Shown here: in pieces, positions 35,808 to 48,650 of the stretch
Layout: the number at the start of each line of letters is the position of its first letter
Position numbering within the stretch: the first letter of the stretch is position 1
From: Sipunculus nudus
Lineage: Eukaryota; Annelida; Sipuncula; Golfingiida; Sipunculidae
Length of the DNA: 64,000 bases
Direction of reading: 5' to 3'
Assembly (NCBI GenBank): GCA_026874595.1
Contig: CM049314.1
Span: 64,638,800 to 64,702,799, forward strand
Made by a program: the position numbers and the translations under genes
The notes under the pieces: model-generated
Seen by the model: the letters and a program-made list of their open reading frames with translations, nothing else
Told to the model about the DNA's origin: nothing
Database searches by the model: none

Positions 35808-37660
35808 CTGTCCACATATTCTCCCAGCAACCAACCCTTGCGTAGGTTAACCATATAGTCTAACTCTCCGAGATAAAGTATTATCTTGACTGTTTAAGCT
35901 GATGCCGAGACATATTAATCAGGAGTCCGCCGCGACATGTGGTTTATTTCTCAAAACGCGTGTCACTTTACAGTCAATCACAACGTGATTTGAGCTTCCA
36001 CATGGACAGGTCATTCTTTCCATGAGCATATCCTACAGTTATTTCCTTGATATAACCAATTACCGCGAGAGTTATCTCTCATTAGTTTCGTGGATATGAT
36101 TGACATTGAAAAGTTACAATTGTAAAGAGTAATGTGTTGGATATTTCTGAATATTCCCATTTTTTCAGTACCAGACAACAGTTTTGCTTGGAGATACTTG
36201 AAGCTCTATTGTTAACAAACTACCGTTAAAATTAAAACTGTCCTGTCTTTGCCATTAAATATCCTTTCTTTAAATAAGTATTGTTCCTAGCACAATACAA
36301 TGTAACTATTTGTTGTGACCTGTATGAACTCATTCTATGCAGTCATTGTAGTTTTTTGTTTCTTATGCATGTGTAGTAGTAGTAGTTCTTGTTTCTTTCT
36401 TTGTAGGTCATATGTTCAGTTTTCTGATTAGTAAAACCTACACTAGGGTTCAAGAGTGAATTTGAGCTATCCTTGTTACTTCTCAATCACCACACTATTC
36501 TTTTTTTAAATTAATTTATATCAAATATTAAATGTTCCCTTGTAAAATATATATTTATTGTATCTTTAGTATATCAATGAGCAGGATGGATTCTGTGGTC
36601 AGTCATTAATATTTTATGACATATTCCTTTTATTAAATGTAATGTCTGTAATGTTCTAAAATAGATAGGATTTTGATCGTCGAATAAGGCGTCCGAATAT
36701 GACGTACTCACCTGAACCCCACAGGGTCCCTAAGAGGCACATTAGTGAAATTTCGATTGGAACTCATAGATAAGCTGAAATACTTCAACGACATGTAAAC
36801 GTTATGACTGCTCTGCTTTTCCTAGCCTGGAGCATTTAAGGTGGCTTCAGACCGATTCAATGGACATTGCCACCGAAAGGTTTAAAACAAAACAAAAAAA
36901 AAACAATAAAAAACATGAGCAATATAAAGTTTATCAAATGAATCAAGCTTGGGAGAAGTTATGTTCAAGAGTTTAAAAAAAAAATCAGTAACATACGTGT
37001 GTCCTCAGGCTGGGTTAACAGTTCGTCATCTCGTAATCTCGTCTGAAATAGAGAACAGTTATTTTAGGAAAGTGACGCGACGTACGCATCTCCCGTCCTC
37101 GTCCCCTCTGTAAATCTAACCTGGCAGATAAAACTGAAGCAACAGATGTCCGGTGTCTGTAACTGAAGGTATTTTACACCAAAGTATCAAACAGGTGACC
37201 TTTTAAGATAAAGAGGAATATATATATAGAATATAATTCAGATTTTCCCCTAACAATATGTCGTTAATAAGGCCTGTCTAGCCAGAATAAGAAATGCTAT
37301 ACATTTTGGACTTAATTAAAGGAAGCCAAAGAAGCATTCGCTAACCACTCATGTAAGAAAATATACTGGGATCTAGCATCCCATGAAATACATCTCATTA
37401 GTTTAATTTGATATTTAGTAATTTGTTGATTACAAGATAGTTCTACTTAATCAGCAAAATTATATTTGTGAAAATCTAGGTTTGTTTTGCTTCAGCCCTT
37501 TAATGTCAAATTCTGACAAAAAATCTAATACAGAATGTCATTCCAGAAATGATTAAGAAAGTTCGAGGTACGCGTTGGACTAACTGCAGTAAAGAATATA
37601 GTGTGAATCATAATTGCGAACTGCTTGCCAATCTTGTTTAATCTTGTTTAATTACAAATG
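35808..37660. other. No recognised gene
   Basis: AT-rich unique sequence, with a short GTAGTAGTAGTAG run near 36373. No open frame longer than about 60 codons. Confidence 0.55.

Positions 37661-37731
<71 letters not shown>
37661..37731. repeat. (AT)n microsatellite
   Basis: About 71 bases of TA dinucleotides with one TTTA interruption near 37677. Confidence 0.98.
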
Positions 37732-37733
<2 letters not shown>

Positions 37734-37949
37734 TGAAGAAAACTTGCGTGTTTGAACATGTAATTAATCATAACATACAAAATACGCTAGAGCAAATTTA
37801 ACAGCCGTGTTTTTACTTTAGATATTAAAATAAGATAAACTTTATTATTTCCTCGAAAGGAAATTACTTTGTGCCCACGCATCAGAAAAAAAAATGGAAA
37901 ACAGTGATCATCGCTAATAAAAAATATTTACCAAACTCATTATAATACT

Positions 37950-37955
37950 AATATA

Positions 37956-38002
<47 letters not shown>
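37950..38002. repeat. (AT)n microsatellite
   Basis: About 53 bases of AT dinucleotides with one TTT interruption near 37958. Confidence 0.98.
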
Positions 38003-38005
<3 letters not shown>

Positions 38006-38211
38006 GAGTAGATGCAGCATGCGAAACCAATCTCCACAGAAACTCTTTTATTTCTTGTACAATACTTATAACATTGTACCTCTGAAGTTTTAAAGTATCA
38101 TTTACCGTCTTCGGTTGTCATGCTAACAACGACACAAAAATCACCTGTTTTTTAGTTCGGATTGGACTGAATAAATTATTTGATCTTATCTTACCTTAAT
38201 TTTAATAATAC

Positions 38212-38265
38212 CGAGGAATCCCCGAAAGGCGCACTTCTTGTCATGAAACACGGTTGTGTAGTATA
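38212..38265 (-). mobile_element. SINE core fragment, copy 5
   Basis: On the minus strand GTGCGCCTTTCGGGGATTCC matches the body of the 18.0-kb SINE (ATGCGCCTTTCGGGGATTCC), preceded by ACCGTGTTTCATGAC as in the other copies. Neither head nor tail is found beside it. Confidence 0.7.
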
Positions 38266-38284
38266 ATATGCTCATCAAACCTAA

Positions 38285-38842
38285 AATGCGCTCATGCACG
38301 CAGGTTTTGGGACCTACCGTAAAAAAACTCGCCCCTATTCGGATGATATTCACGATACTCCAGCTTTCAGTTATGTGCTCTACCCCAAGACCAATGAAGC
38401 CATTAGTTCTCTGTCAGAAAACACATTGGTGAAGTCAGTAAAATACACAGTCGCTATATGGGAAGGCGAGATCAGAGTGCGGGTGCTCAGGGCAATCTGC
38501 TTTGAATTCAGTTTGTTTGATCCGTTTGAAAACAGATACATTATACGGCAGGCATATCACTAGATTGTTTCTTTTATGATTTCAAAGAAAGAAAACGTTG
38601 ACTCGCTACATCAAAAGAAAGTCTACCCAAAAAGAAAAGTCTTAACAGCAGAATGCCTCAAGAAAAGAGGAACTTTCTGGAGTTTTAAGCAAGGGATCAC
38701 AGGAGCATTTTCAATGAATCACTCTATATTTTGCCTGCTCATCTCATTTGTTATTAAAAGTCCAAAATCAATAGATTTACGTTTCTCAGTAGCAAGATTG
38801 GTTACATCAATAGATATCCATGGCACTGTCTGTCTATATTGA
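38285..38842 (+). other. Open region with one in-frame TAG; possible pseudogene, unrecognised
   Basis: One reading frame is open from 38285 to 38842 except for a single TAG at 38561-38563. The first part begins at ATG 38294 (89 codons, ends IIRQAYH); the second restarts at ATG 38576 (88 codons) with a basic stretch (KKVYPKRKV) and a hydrophobic stretch (FCLLISFVI). Two back-to-back long runs in one frame are less likely by chance than either alone in such AT-rich DNA, but I recognise no domain and no paralog in this window. It could be a pseudogene, an exon with a read error, or chance. Confidence 0.25.
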
Positions 38843-38980
38843 TTCTCATAATGTCAAAATATGGTGATATTTGGCATAATCACATCAATAAAATAAGACG
38901 CTGAATTATAGCCTGTTTCTGGTATTACCATTATCTTCGCACCAGGGATAGATATTTGCATGCTAATTCTTCGAATAAAA

Positions 38981-39385
38981 CTTTTTATATATTTTTTGTC
39001 GGAGTTAATCTCCTCTATTTTCAATGCTAGCTTAGCGTAGTATATATGTACATCTGCAAAATTCCACTCCGTGACAGGGCAGTATCACATGCTTCATCTT
39101 ATTTTATAGCCTTGCGTTAACTTGACCTGGTGACTAATGCACCCCCAGGTTCTAGGTGACTAAACCTTCCCATTGCTGTGTCATACCATCAAGGAACCCC
39201 CGATAGGCGCCCTCGTTTTGTGAGTGAAACACTGTCGGTTGGGAAACGGTATTCACATTAAGCCGGCAGGGCGTTTTACCATGAGTTGGGGCTGACATTT
39301 AAAAATCTCGGACCCTCGGCTGGGATTCAAACTCACGATCTCCCGGCTTTGGGTCCTGTGCTCTACCCAAGAGCTTCAGGAGCCG
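38981..39385 (-). mobile_element. tRNA-derived SINE, copy 6 (full length)
   Basis: On the minus strand the head reads GAAGCTCTTGGGTAGAGCAC (A box) and GTGAGTTTGAATCCCAG (B box, 39321-39336). The body carries GTTTCACTCACAAAACGAG, CGGGGGTTCC and CACGGAGTGGAATTTTGCAG, and the 3' end AGCTAGCATTGAAAATAGAG is followed by a T/A-rich tail reaching about 38981. It is collinear with copy 4 over its whole length, in opposite orientation. Confidence 0.88.
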
Positions 39386-40014
39386 CTGACTGTAACAATT
39401 TAAACAAATATTCATATCTATACCTACATTTATTCAACTGCTATCAATTAAGTTGAGGTACAAATTTAGGCTTATTTGAAATCGCCGGCCATCTATATTG
39501 TCTCTCCATGATCATGCATCCCAGACGGATTAAAATCTTTTGAAAATCAGAAAATTTCTAATTAACTTGGTAGGTAATTATTCTGCGCAAAATTACACTT
39601 ATGCACCAGGAGTGTTTCCAATCGGAGCCCAGTGGAAATTTGGGTATCTTTTTTTCTCCTTCTGGATGAACCTTAACATTTGGGAAAGGCATCTGCTCTC
39701 CATTTAGTGGCCCCTATTTAAGTAACTCGTTTTAGTGTCTCGTTTTCAAGCTTTGTCACGAACCACTGTAACACCGCCGTTATTGCCCACTTCTCTCGTA
39801 TAAAAAAAATTACACTAGATCCTAATAAATGATACTAATTAAATGAATATTTAACACGCTTTTCTTGTTATAAACCCTTGAAAGGTATCCGCGTGCTTAA
39901 TCCACGTGTAAAAATAGCAGCAAGCGGTGAACGTTAACATCAGTAGGTTAACAGACGCCCACGCAAAGTGTTACTGTGAATAAAGGGATGAAATCAAATG
40001 GCTAGCCGGGAACA

Positions 40015-40085
40015 CGCTGCAATCTTTCGATCCGCATCGCAGTCTCCCGCGAGATCTCGCAAGAGCCCGGTCGTTAGGCCACACA
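40015..40085 (-). mobile_element. tRNA-like sequence (resembles tRNA-Arg head)
   Basis: On the minus strand TGTGGCCTAACGACCGGGC resembles the A-box region of eukaryotic tRNA-Arg genes, followed 35-40 bases later by GGATCGAAAGATTGC in B-box position. The anticodon arm is not convincing, so this is more likely a decayed SINE head than a functional tRNA. Confidence 0.3.
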
Positions 40086-40612
40086 ACACAACGTAAGTCT
40101 TTCGAACGATTCGCGGCTCCCGTTTTTTTTCTGGATCATTTTTTTTTTTACTTGGCCATATTAAAGTTGCAAATTTACGTTCTTGCCTTGATTACCTCAT
40201 TTTTTTCTTAAAGTCATGCGAAAGACACTATTTAGTTTCATAATTATATTAACCGTTTTAGGATTTGAAGGGAACTGTGTCATATTGCAGGCAAGCTTGC
40301 GATTTTTCAGGTGTTGTGACTCGACCGAAAATTAAAAAAAACCAATCAATTGCACCTATTTATTGTTTCACAGTCCGTGAAACAGTTATTTTTGTGGGGT
40401 TGCCTTGACATTATACGGCTTGGGATCTCTTTGCTTAAATTGAGCCGTTTCCCTGCCTGACGGTCGCCATAGCCTAAATCGCCATAAATTGTTTTCTCCA
40501 TATCTCTCTACAGACAGCCTTAGATTAAGCGCTGTTAAACATCGCATTACATACAATTTTGTCTGGTTCTAATCATTTTTTGGTTTTAGTGTATTAGTGC
40601 TTTTAAGACCAC

Positions 40613-40840
40613 ATGTCTCCTCCAGTTCAAACCTTAATATTCATTCTAAGGTGCATTTATCTTACATGTGTCACCACAATGGTGGAATATCTACTCCAAT
40701 ATAAATTATCACTTTTTTTTAATTTGTTGTTTGGTCTTTTGACTTTGAAATTTGCGAGCACCCAGCAAGTTACAGGTGGGATGTTAGATCCTATTATAGG
40801 CTCCTTCCGAGAAAATTTAAGGACTCAGGATTCATAATGT
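40613..40840 (+). other. Open frame with signal-peptide-like segment, unrecognised
   Basis: 74 codons. From the internal Met (MVEY...) a hydrophobic stretch FFNLLFGLLTLKFAS precedes TQQVTGG, like a secretory signal sequence. An ACAG/GTGGGA within the TQQVTGG codons could be a 5' splice site, making this a first exon; otherwise the frame ends at TAA 40835-40837 with AATAAA at about 40917. Hydrophobic AT-rich chance frames are common, so support is weak. Confidence 0.15.
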
Positions 40841-43359
40841 TTTATATTTCTCAGTGGAGTACTAATGGTCAGTGATCGGAATGTGTATATTTTCTGTTTA
40901 TCGTTGATGTTGTTGAAATAAAATGGAAGACCAGGTTAAGGTAGTATCACTGTTTGAAACCCCTATATCTAAAGTCAATCCAAAAATGGTTTATATTCAT
41001 AAAAGACCCCATAATATATATATTATTTTAAACCTGATAGTATAAATATTTTTAACTTTTCATTTATTTCCACATGATTATGTAACATTAAAAATATAAA
41101 AGGTAAACCATTTTAAGCCCACCAGTAACTTAAATCCACATTTTAATGGATTAATAATAAACGCCATGACAATATCTAAAATGTGCTTTTTTTTTGTGCG
41201 TTTCCTCTATCATGACTTTATCTTTCCCAAAACAGAAATTTTAAGTTTTTATTCAAAAATTTGTTAGTTCCAGTTTTATGTGGTTGAACTATGGCAAAGC
41301 ATTCCCTATGTTGCTTTGTTGTTAAATTTAAGTGGTCTAATTCCTATATACGATGTCTATCAAATACAGATAATTTCTACAATATCACGTTGCACAGAAT
41401 ATCCGTTTTTGTTTATAACAATGTCTGTGTTCTTATAACATGTGAAAGTCAGGTGGGGTATGGGGTACATTGCCTCCGGGCGTTACCGAAAAGGTTCGAC
41501 AAGGATATCTGGGGCAAATCAGACAAATTTGAGTTTTGAGAATTATAAAAGGGTTTGTATATATTCTCACCACAACAACTAGTGATCCAAACATGATAAG
41601 TCAACCACCTCGAGTAACATTACATTGTTGTTTGTCAACACGGGCACATGTACTGTTTACTAGCATGTTGCAGATGTAGATTAACCACATGCCACGGTCA
41701 CAGGAGCGTTATAAGAACATTTCTTTGTGGGAATAACCAAGCGTCCTTAAACATGTAAGCCAGAAATTCCATACATTCTTAAAGTGAGACAGATGGATAG
41801 CTCACTTTAAGATCCTGGTGAGGGTTGTTGCCTTTGTCTAATCCGGTGAACCCAAAAATCTACTTAGTCTGCAACGGCGTTACTTCTTTGATGTGATTAA
41901 AATTAAACAAAATTTTAATCTTCAGCTGGAAAACATTTAATATTCGTGGATATATATAGTTTCATTTCGAAGTTCTTACAACAGAGAGTTAACTACAAGC
42001 GTCAAAGTGCCTTTGAATCTTGTATTTAGGGCCGCCTTATAAATCTGGATGAGGATGCAAATTTTCCTTCATTTTTACCAGACCTCATAGCCTCCAAATA
42101 CACGGTCATTTTAAATAAACAAGACAAATCTTTAGATATATTTTGTACGTTCTAGCAACTCATACCATGTAAATGAAAAATTCCGTAAATCCCCAATGGT
42201 TGTTTGTTGAACATCTGACCGCATGAACACCGGGCGATATATAGCCAACTTGTACGCCGCACCGCATACAATTTACCTGTTACCATTTAAATGGATTTAC
42301 CCTTTTGTTTGTGTGTTCATATGTATTATTTTGTGTAATTCATCATGTGTGGCCTCATTACAAGATTACCGGCAGTTTACCATGGTTTGATGCAATGTAA
42401 TGGGTGACCGTTGCATTGCGTTCCCGCGTATGACTTGTGTCTCGACTCGAGCACAGGCTCAATTCAAAATGTGTAATTTGCTGACTGATCTGATCAGCGT
42501 AAGGACGTTAGCGAATGAAGAAATCTAATGGAATAAGAACCTATTCAGGTGAGAAAAAAAAATAGAAATTTACAGAATATCATTTCCAGAATTAGAGGAA
42601 AAAAAGGGAAAGTGACACAATGTCATTTCCAAAGTTCAGGAACTTTGGCACTTTTGTATATAGGACTTCAGCTTACTCTGTCTGAGAGTTTACCATGCAG
42701 TATTACATTGAGATTGGAACAGTTTTTTTTTTATGATAGCTGTTTTATACCATAGCAAGGGCACCGTACTTTTGATCCCATCTAATAGTGCATGTCTTAC
42801 GGTAATCGTTTCTGACAGTTAAGCAGTTTTACTTTGGGACTTTGGGATTTTCAATATGAAACTGTTATCATTATGACGTCATTATGGCGTTACCACTAGT
42901 AGGCGAGAAGGCCTTCACTAATACGGGGATATAAATGGATTAAAGTAAGCAACTGGAAACTTTAGTTCACCCTGTCATCACTCCTGTGGAGAAACTTTAG
43001 AAGATGCAACTTCTTACTGAAAGATCAGTATTATGCTACCTAAAAGTAATTTGTGCTCGGGCTTCCTTTTCAGATAGACGTGGGAGTCAAAGATGACCAT
43101 TCTCTATCCTTGAAGGCGGAAAGAGATTATATTTATCTTGTGAGGTTCTTGGGTAAAGAGCTCGTTTGTTTTATCAGTCTCCCGCTGTATTCATGTTTCA
43201 ACGTTCAGATCAATCACTTGGCCATGCGCCCCCGTTTAAAGGGTATCGGCCGATCTGTCAGTTAACCCATGCCTAAACGTGTAGAGTTGCATATTACGTA
43301 AATTTAGGGACGTTACCAGGATTAAAGAGGGGGCGGGGCGAAGTTTTAGTACAAACGCC

Positions 43360-43362
<3 letters not shown>
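40841..43362. other. No recognised gene
   Basis: AT-rich unique sequence. Plus-strand open frames of 68-82 codons (41291-41539, 42549-42755, 43053-43265) lack recognisable motifs. Confidence 0.5.

Positions 43363-43405
<43 letters not shown>
43363..43405. repeat. (AT)n microsatellite
   Basis: 43 bases of AT dinucleotides after a GGGGGCGGGGCG patch. Confidence 0.98.
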
Positions 43406-43408
<3 letters not shown>

Positions 43409-43959
43409 ATCTGTGTGATATTAAGACTTAAATCCACGTAAGTGGCCAAGAACTAGAAACATCTTTAAACATTTGTATTTTTGTTAAAAGTTTAAAGTTC
43501 AAATTAATTCATCGGATAAACAAACATTGAGAACGGGTATAAACGTTCCAAATATTGAAAATTATTTTTATACAATTACCGTTGCTGTGGAATCCGTGAT
43601 TTATCGGTTTTAGGTTTTGTTTCATGATCAATTAAGAACTAGTGTCCGAGGAATAGATATTTCTGTTCTAGTTTCTTGTTGCAAATGAAAGAATAAAATA
43701 ATGATGTTTTATGTTTGCATGCCATTTTACAAGCTTTTAGAGGTGCATGCTATTTCTAACAGTAAATGTTATTTTTTCTGCATGCCCTACTGTCATAAAA
43801 CAAAAGGTGACGTCATTCTATTGGAAAAATTATGAATATTACATTCATGGTTGACTAACGTGCATTATTTGTGCGGTTTCATCACAGCACTCCCGAGTTA
43901 TGTGATATCATCCATAGAAAAAGCCCAAACATGATTCTACAAATTCATGATTGTAGGTA

Positions 43960-44510
43960 GCGACACCATTCTTTTGTTCGAGATATCTACCCAAGATTGG
44001 TAGATATACTACATTTGAGGTCGCTACATTGAAAAATTCCTGAAATATATGTGATATTCGCCAAAACCGATCATTCTAAAGAGGAACCCTAGCCATGCAA
44101 ATTTACAAGAGGATGCATCAAACTCGTTCTGAGAAAATGGTATAAGTATATCCCAAAAAAAAAAAAAACGGGAAGTTGCGCCACATTTGAGTCTGAGAAA
44201 AAGCTATCCAAGATGGACAGGCATGCATATTTCATACCAATACATTGTACCACTCATAAGGTATTTGATTTCACCCAATGCAAACGCCACTTAAAAACGA
44301 TTGCAGATATCGCCATCAGTCTTAATTACGAGATGGATGTATCCAAGATCTATGGATATCACAACGATATATAGATGGAAAATGAACGGATGGACGCCAC
44401 GCGAAAGCGATTGCAGGTGGCGCTCCCAGCCTTGAGTACGAGCACAATTCCAGCCTAATACACTGAACCAATCTATATGGACTATAATCACGTAGATGAC
44501 ATGAAGGCAA
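43960..44510. repeat. Degenerate tandem repeat region, best pair ~110 bp
   Basis: The clearest pair starts ACGCCAC at 44284 and 44394; both continue AAA.CGATTGCAG, CGC..CCAG and TACGAG. Related words (GAGATATCTACCCAAGATTGG near 43979, AGCTATCCAAGATGG near 44201, GATGTATCCAAGATCTATGG near 44336) suggest older, more diverged units to the left. Confidence 0.6.
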
Positions 44511-44704
44511 TCCGCGGAAAAGGAACGCCACCAAAGTAAGTTAGGCAGAGTTCAGATGTGACCAGACCAGACAATTAACCGATTTTCAGATGAAATTGGT
44601 CCAGGGGTCCAATAGGGGTTCACCGGACACAGATTAACCGTTGTTGAAATATGTTTTGATCCACAGTTAATGTATCTTAAGATACTCTATGGATCACAAA
44701 TATG

Positions 44705-44708
<4 letters not shown>

Positions 44709-44747
<39 letters not shown>
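44709..44747. repeat. (AT)n microsatellite
   Basis: 39 bases of TA dinucleotides. Confidence 0.98.
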
Positions 44748-44752
<5 letters not shown>

Positions 44753-45363
44753 GGAACATATGCTTAGATTTAATATTAAGTTTATGCATAAAACTGGAAA
44801 ATCTTCTTGCACCTCGACTACTACATGTGTTATAAATACACATGAAAAATCAATGCTATTTCTGGACTTGAAACGGAAAAAAAATCTTATTGGTGCGTTT
44901 CATTAAAAAAAATGATTTTATTTAATTATTGAAACACCTACCATATTAATCGCATAACGGAATTGATAATAAGTGCATGTTCCCTTGATCGATTAGGAGG
45001 ATTAAATTTCCATTGATGTTCGTGTTAATCAAATTTAGATTTTATCCATGCTATCCATGCGTGATAATCCACTTTGTGTATTCATTTTTATGTTAAATGA
45101 CTTCACTCTCTCTTTCTTTGATATTTAATTAATCTTTTCTAATCCTAATGGAATTATGTATGGAATTATGTATGCCCGAGTAAAATCTTGCTTGTGATGG
45201 CCTAAATTATGTTCCGTCTTTCTGATGTATAAAATGAAATTTTCTATAAGAATTAGAATGATTATACTGCACTCAAGAAATCTGTAGAGGGTGGAACTCT
45301 AACTATATTTAAAAAGCTACCATCGGTAGCAATATCATGCCTACTTTTTCACGCTATCAATAA

Positions 45364-45516
45364 TGTTTTGCTTTATACAAACGTTTCCTCGCATTACGCA
45401 CCTAGCACATGGTCTAAGTTCATACTCCTTCAGCCGCTTAACAGCTTGTTATGGTTCAGCGTGTTAGTAAACATTGTCAGTATGTTTCGTCAACAGTTAC
45501 AAGGCCGTGTGACTGG
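45364..45516 (+). repeat. Dispersed repeat, copy 2
   Basis: Plus-strand counterpart of the minus-strand sequence at 10555-10706, collinear from GTTTTGCTTTATACAAACG through CTTAACAGCTTGTTATGG to AAGGCCGTGTGACTGG. It is covered by two overlapping open frames (66 and 74 codons), one of which shares LNSLLWxxVLVN-like spacing with copy 1. Confidence 0.65.
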
Positions 45517-46579
45517 AGTATCCCAAACATATACGTGTATTGTTGTGAAACACAGCTTGTTAAACTGAAGAGTAAACGGAAAACGCAGGTGGTGTTTGTT
45601 TTGAAGGCAGTGATTTTATTTCAAAGAGAAGACTCCATTATTCCTGTTTATTCAAACTGCTTTGCAGGTGATTAGTTCCTTTAAGGACACACCCATCCTC
45701 GAGGAACTCAGTTAGCTGTCCGTACCTATTGCAAGTAACTTGCAGTTGTTGGGAACGGATTTTTTTTAAATTAATACCAGAAAAAGTCAAGCATGATTAA
45801 AAATTCTCTTGTTGTAGAACTCGGTGAATGGTTATCATCACTTTTCCATGTTTTCGTTGTGAGTACCCATTATGCATATAAAATTAAATAAGATGAAGAA
45901 GTAACTTTCATTTGCCTTTCTGGAACTTCCCCATTTCAAGAGAAATACTTTAATATTGTTTTCTTATTTAAAATTAATTTCACTTAAAAAGAAAAGCGTA
46001 GAGACAAATATCAATATGCAGGGATATCGAGTAAAACATAAATGAATAAATAAATACAATAAATATTAACTCTCCAAGAGAAGCCTTTATGGTTAGTTCA
46101 AAGGAAATGAACAAATACGGTATCTACATCCAAATATTGTTACGAAACGTTTAAGAGAAGCCTTCATTTAAGAGTCGAGGAGAACCCTGCCTAACAGAAT
46201 CCGCCAAGTTCATTTCTAGAAATCTACTTTTTTAAGAAATGTTGCATGGATATTGATACATTAAAAAAAAACACTTGTTTGTGCCAAACAGAACAACCTA
46301 TTTTAGTTTATTAACGCAACCTTAAAAGGTTCCTTACTCGGTCAATTGAGTAGAATCCTTTTGGGTTCATGGAACCGTTTCCCTTTGAGTGGAAACGCGT
46401 AGAGGGCCGACATTTCCAAAGGGTTCGGAACATGGTCGTTTGATTTAATGTAATAATATATTTCCATTGAGAACTGCCACATAAGCGACAGCTCCAATAT
46501 GTTTAGACAAGTGCGTATGTAGATAATCTTCATGTTTAAAGATTAATCTCAATGCTAGATTAATTTTAGTATGCGAGAT
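45517..46579. other. No recognised gene
   Basis: AT-rich sequence with an AAATAAATAAAT-like stretch near 46040. No open frame beyond 63 codons. Confidence 0.5.
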
Positions 46580-48650
46580 GGTAGATCAAATACAATGTAT
46601 ATGTCTTTTCTGTCATAAATGTTACAAAAGGTTTGTAGAAACGCTGCATCTGTCTGCTTGGATGTAGCATTAACCTAAAAATAACATTTATTGTCCAGAT
46701 ATGGATAATAATAATAATGGCTTTTGAAATAAAATGCTGAACGACCTGTAATAAAGTTAAGAACAAATAAATACATTAAGTATTGATATGCTATTACTAC
46801 ATAAATACGATCCCTTAAAGATATGGCTATAAAAATATCTCATGTTTTCCGATCATAGTTTTAGCAGAACAATCTATGGTTTGCATCATGCTTATTTGGT
46901 GGCAGTAGAAAAGAATATTTTGTTCTAGTGGTACAGAGATAACCCTCATCGGTATGACAAATGTCCATAAAGATATTACATTATTTAAAATATGCAATTT
47001 CGACGCTAACGTAAATATATAACCTAAAAAATTTAAGATATATTTAATAACTATGCATATTTCGTTTAATGTCTTAAAATGCAAACTTCCTATAGAAGTA
47101 AAGTTCTATATACGGACTCGATAAATTGGTTAGAATTACTTCGAATCGTGTTATGTTGTATTCGGTATTTTCAGCATTTTTGAAATCTATACAACTGAGC
47201 CTAAGAAACCAGCTAAACTCTAGTAAACTAGCAACGTGCCAGTGGAGAAATTTTCATTTCTATTTCTATATTTTATACAATAAATAAACCATAGTGTAAT
47301 TTTAAAATCCGCCAGTTAACCTAGTTGATAGTATGATTTTCATGTAATATAGATATATCATATTTGTCATACAATCCTGGTCAGTTTAACAAAAGTCCGG
47401 TACTTTAGATACCATTGCATTCTGAAATATATGTTAAATGCTTGTTTAAAAAACATAAACGGGATTGTCAGCACAAACAGATAATGACACCCTGTAACTT
47501 TGGGAATAAATCCAGTATTGTTCTTGTTTGCATTTAATACACACAGGAACAAATTTTTTTGGGTACAAACTGACGGGACTGTGCTTCAAATTCTTAACCA
47601 GCTAGAGGGGTCTATTCAAATAATCTTATCTTAGACCTAAGTCCTTGAGAATGCGGAAATGCCATTGCTACTATTGTGACATAATGATGGTCGTCATTTT
47701 ATCTCACACCCGCAAAATGTCTATCAGTTCCGCTTACAGTGTTTACCTCACGGAGGTACCTGACCTTAAAGGTTGTCATGGGGATAAGCTTTATAGAGCA
47801 AAAAGTCGATATTCGGCTTTATTGCGCCTGGGCTTTCGCCGCGATATCACTGTTATTTATCTGATCAGCCGTAGAAAAAAATGTTTTATAACACTCAATA
47901 AGTTCTAGATCTCTCGCCTTGAGAAAGAGTGCAGCGGCCAACACGTCGGACATTGTGCGACAATCGCCCACAAGAGCTCAGGAGCTTACAGTTCAAGGAC
48001 GTGTATGATGTAACTTTATTGGAACTTACCTATAACCTTAAACTAACTCACATTGAAACTTACAAAATATTTTTCACATACGGGTTATACTATAGTGCAT
48101 TTTGTTCGAAAAGTACCCATAGTCTGAGCGGGCGGAAGCTCCGAGGCCTCATAATCTGGGGGGTCATGGTCCACTAACCCTCGTTTCAAGCATCGTGGCC
48201 ATCTTTAATTATAAACCGGGGATATTTAACGGGGTCTTTACTGAAGCTTGATATTGTGCACAAAACATAACTCTCAGCTTGATTATTTGATCCGTGCGGG
48301 ATATCGATGTAGTTATACGACGAAGCGCAGAATGCGCAACTATTTGTGTTCTGTGTGGTTATCTTCATTTATGTAACACTTTTGTTAATATTATTCAGAC
48401 TGATACTCATTCCTTAAACAATTCCAAATTTGAGCAACGTTCTACCTTCAAAGAGAAGAAAAAGAAGTGTACTAAGTTTTGTTTCTCCATATCAGATTAT
48501 ACTCAGGTATACCCTCTGAAGTTGCCTGATTCCATCAACTCATTTGCGTTCTTAATGTGCACTCGTTTGCATGACACATACAAAAATCAAAGAATCCTGA
48601 CAAAAGTCTTGATGGCTTAACGTTTATTTTCAAAGGAAAAAAGGCCTTAA
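46580..48650 (+). repeat. Array-2 unit U0 (partial)
   Basis: Collinear with 52920-53900 of U1: ACATTTATTGTCCAGAT at 46684 matches 53004; AATAAAGTTAAGAAC near 46751 matches ACTAAAGTTAAAAGC; CACATACGGGTTATAC at 48075 matches CACATGGGTTATATC at 53682; CAAAGAATCCTGAC at 48588 matches 53841. U0 has about 700 extra bases before 48060 and about 350 more before 48590. Plus-strand open frames here (82-108 codons) fall partly in these extra parts, lie in three different frames, and are not preserved in U1. Confidence 0.65.

Noticed and set aside
47645-48620. Three successive plus-strand frames (87, 82 and 108 codons) as exons of one gene
   Set aside because: They lie in three different frames without clear splice sites, and the aligned parts of U1 lack them.
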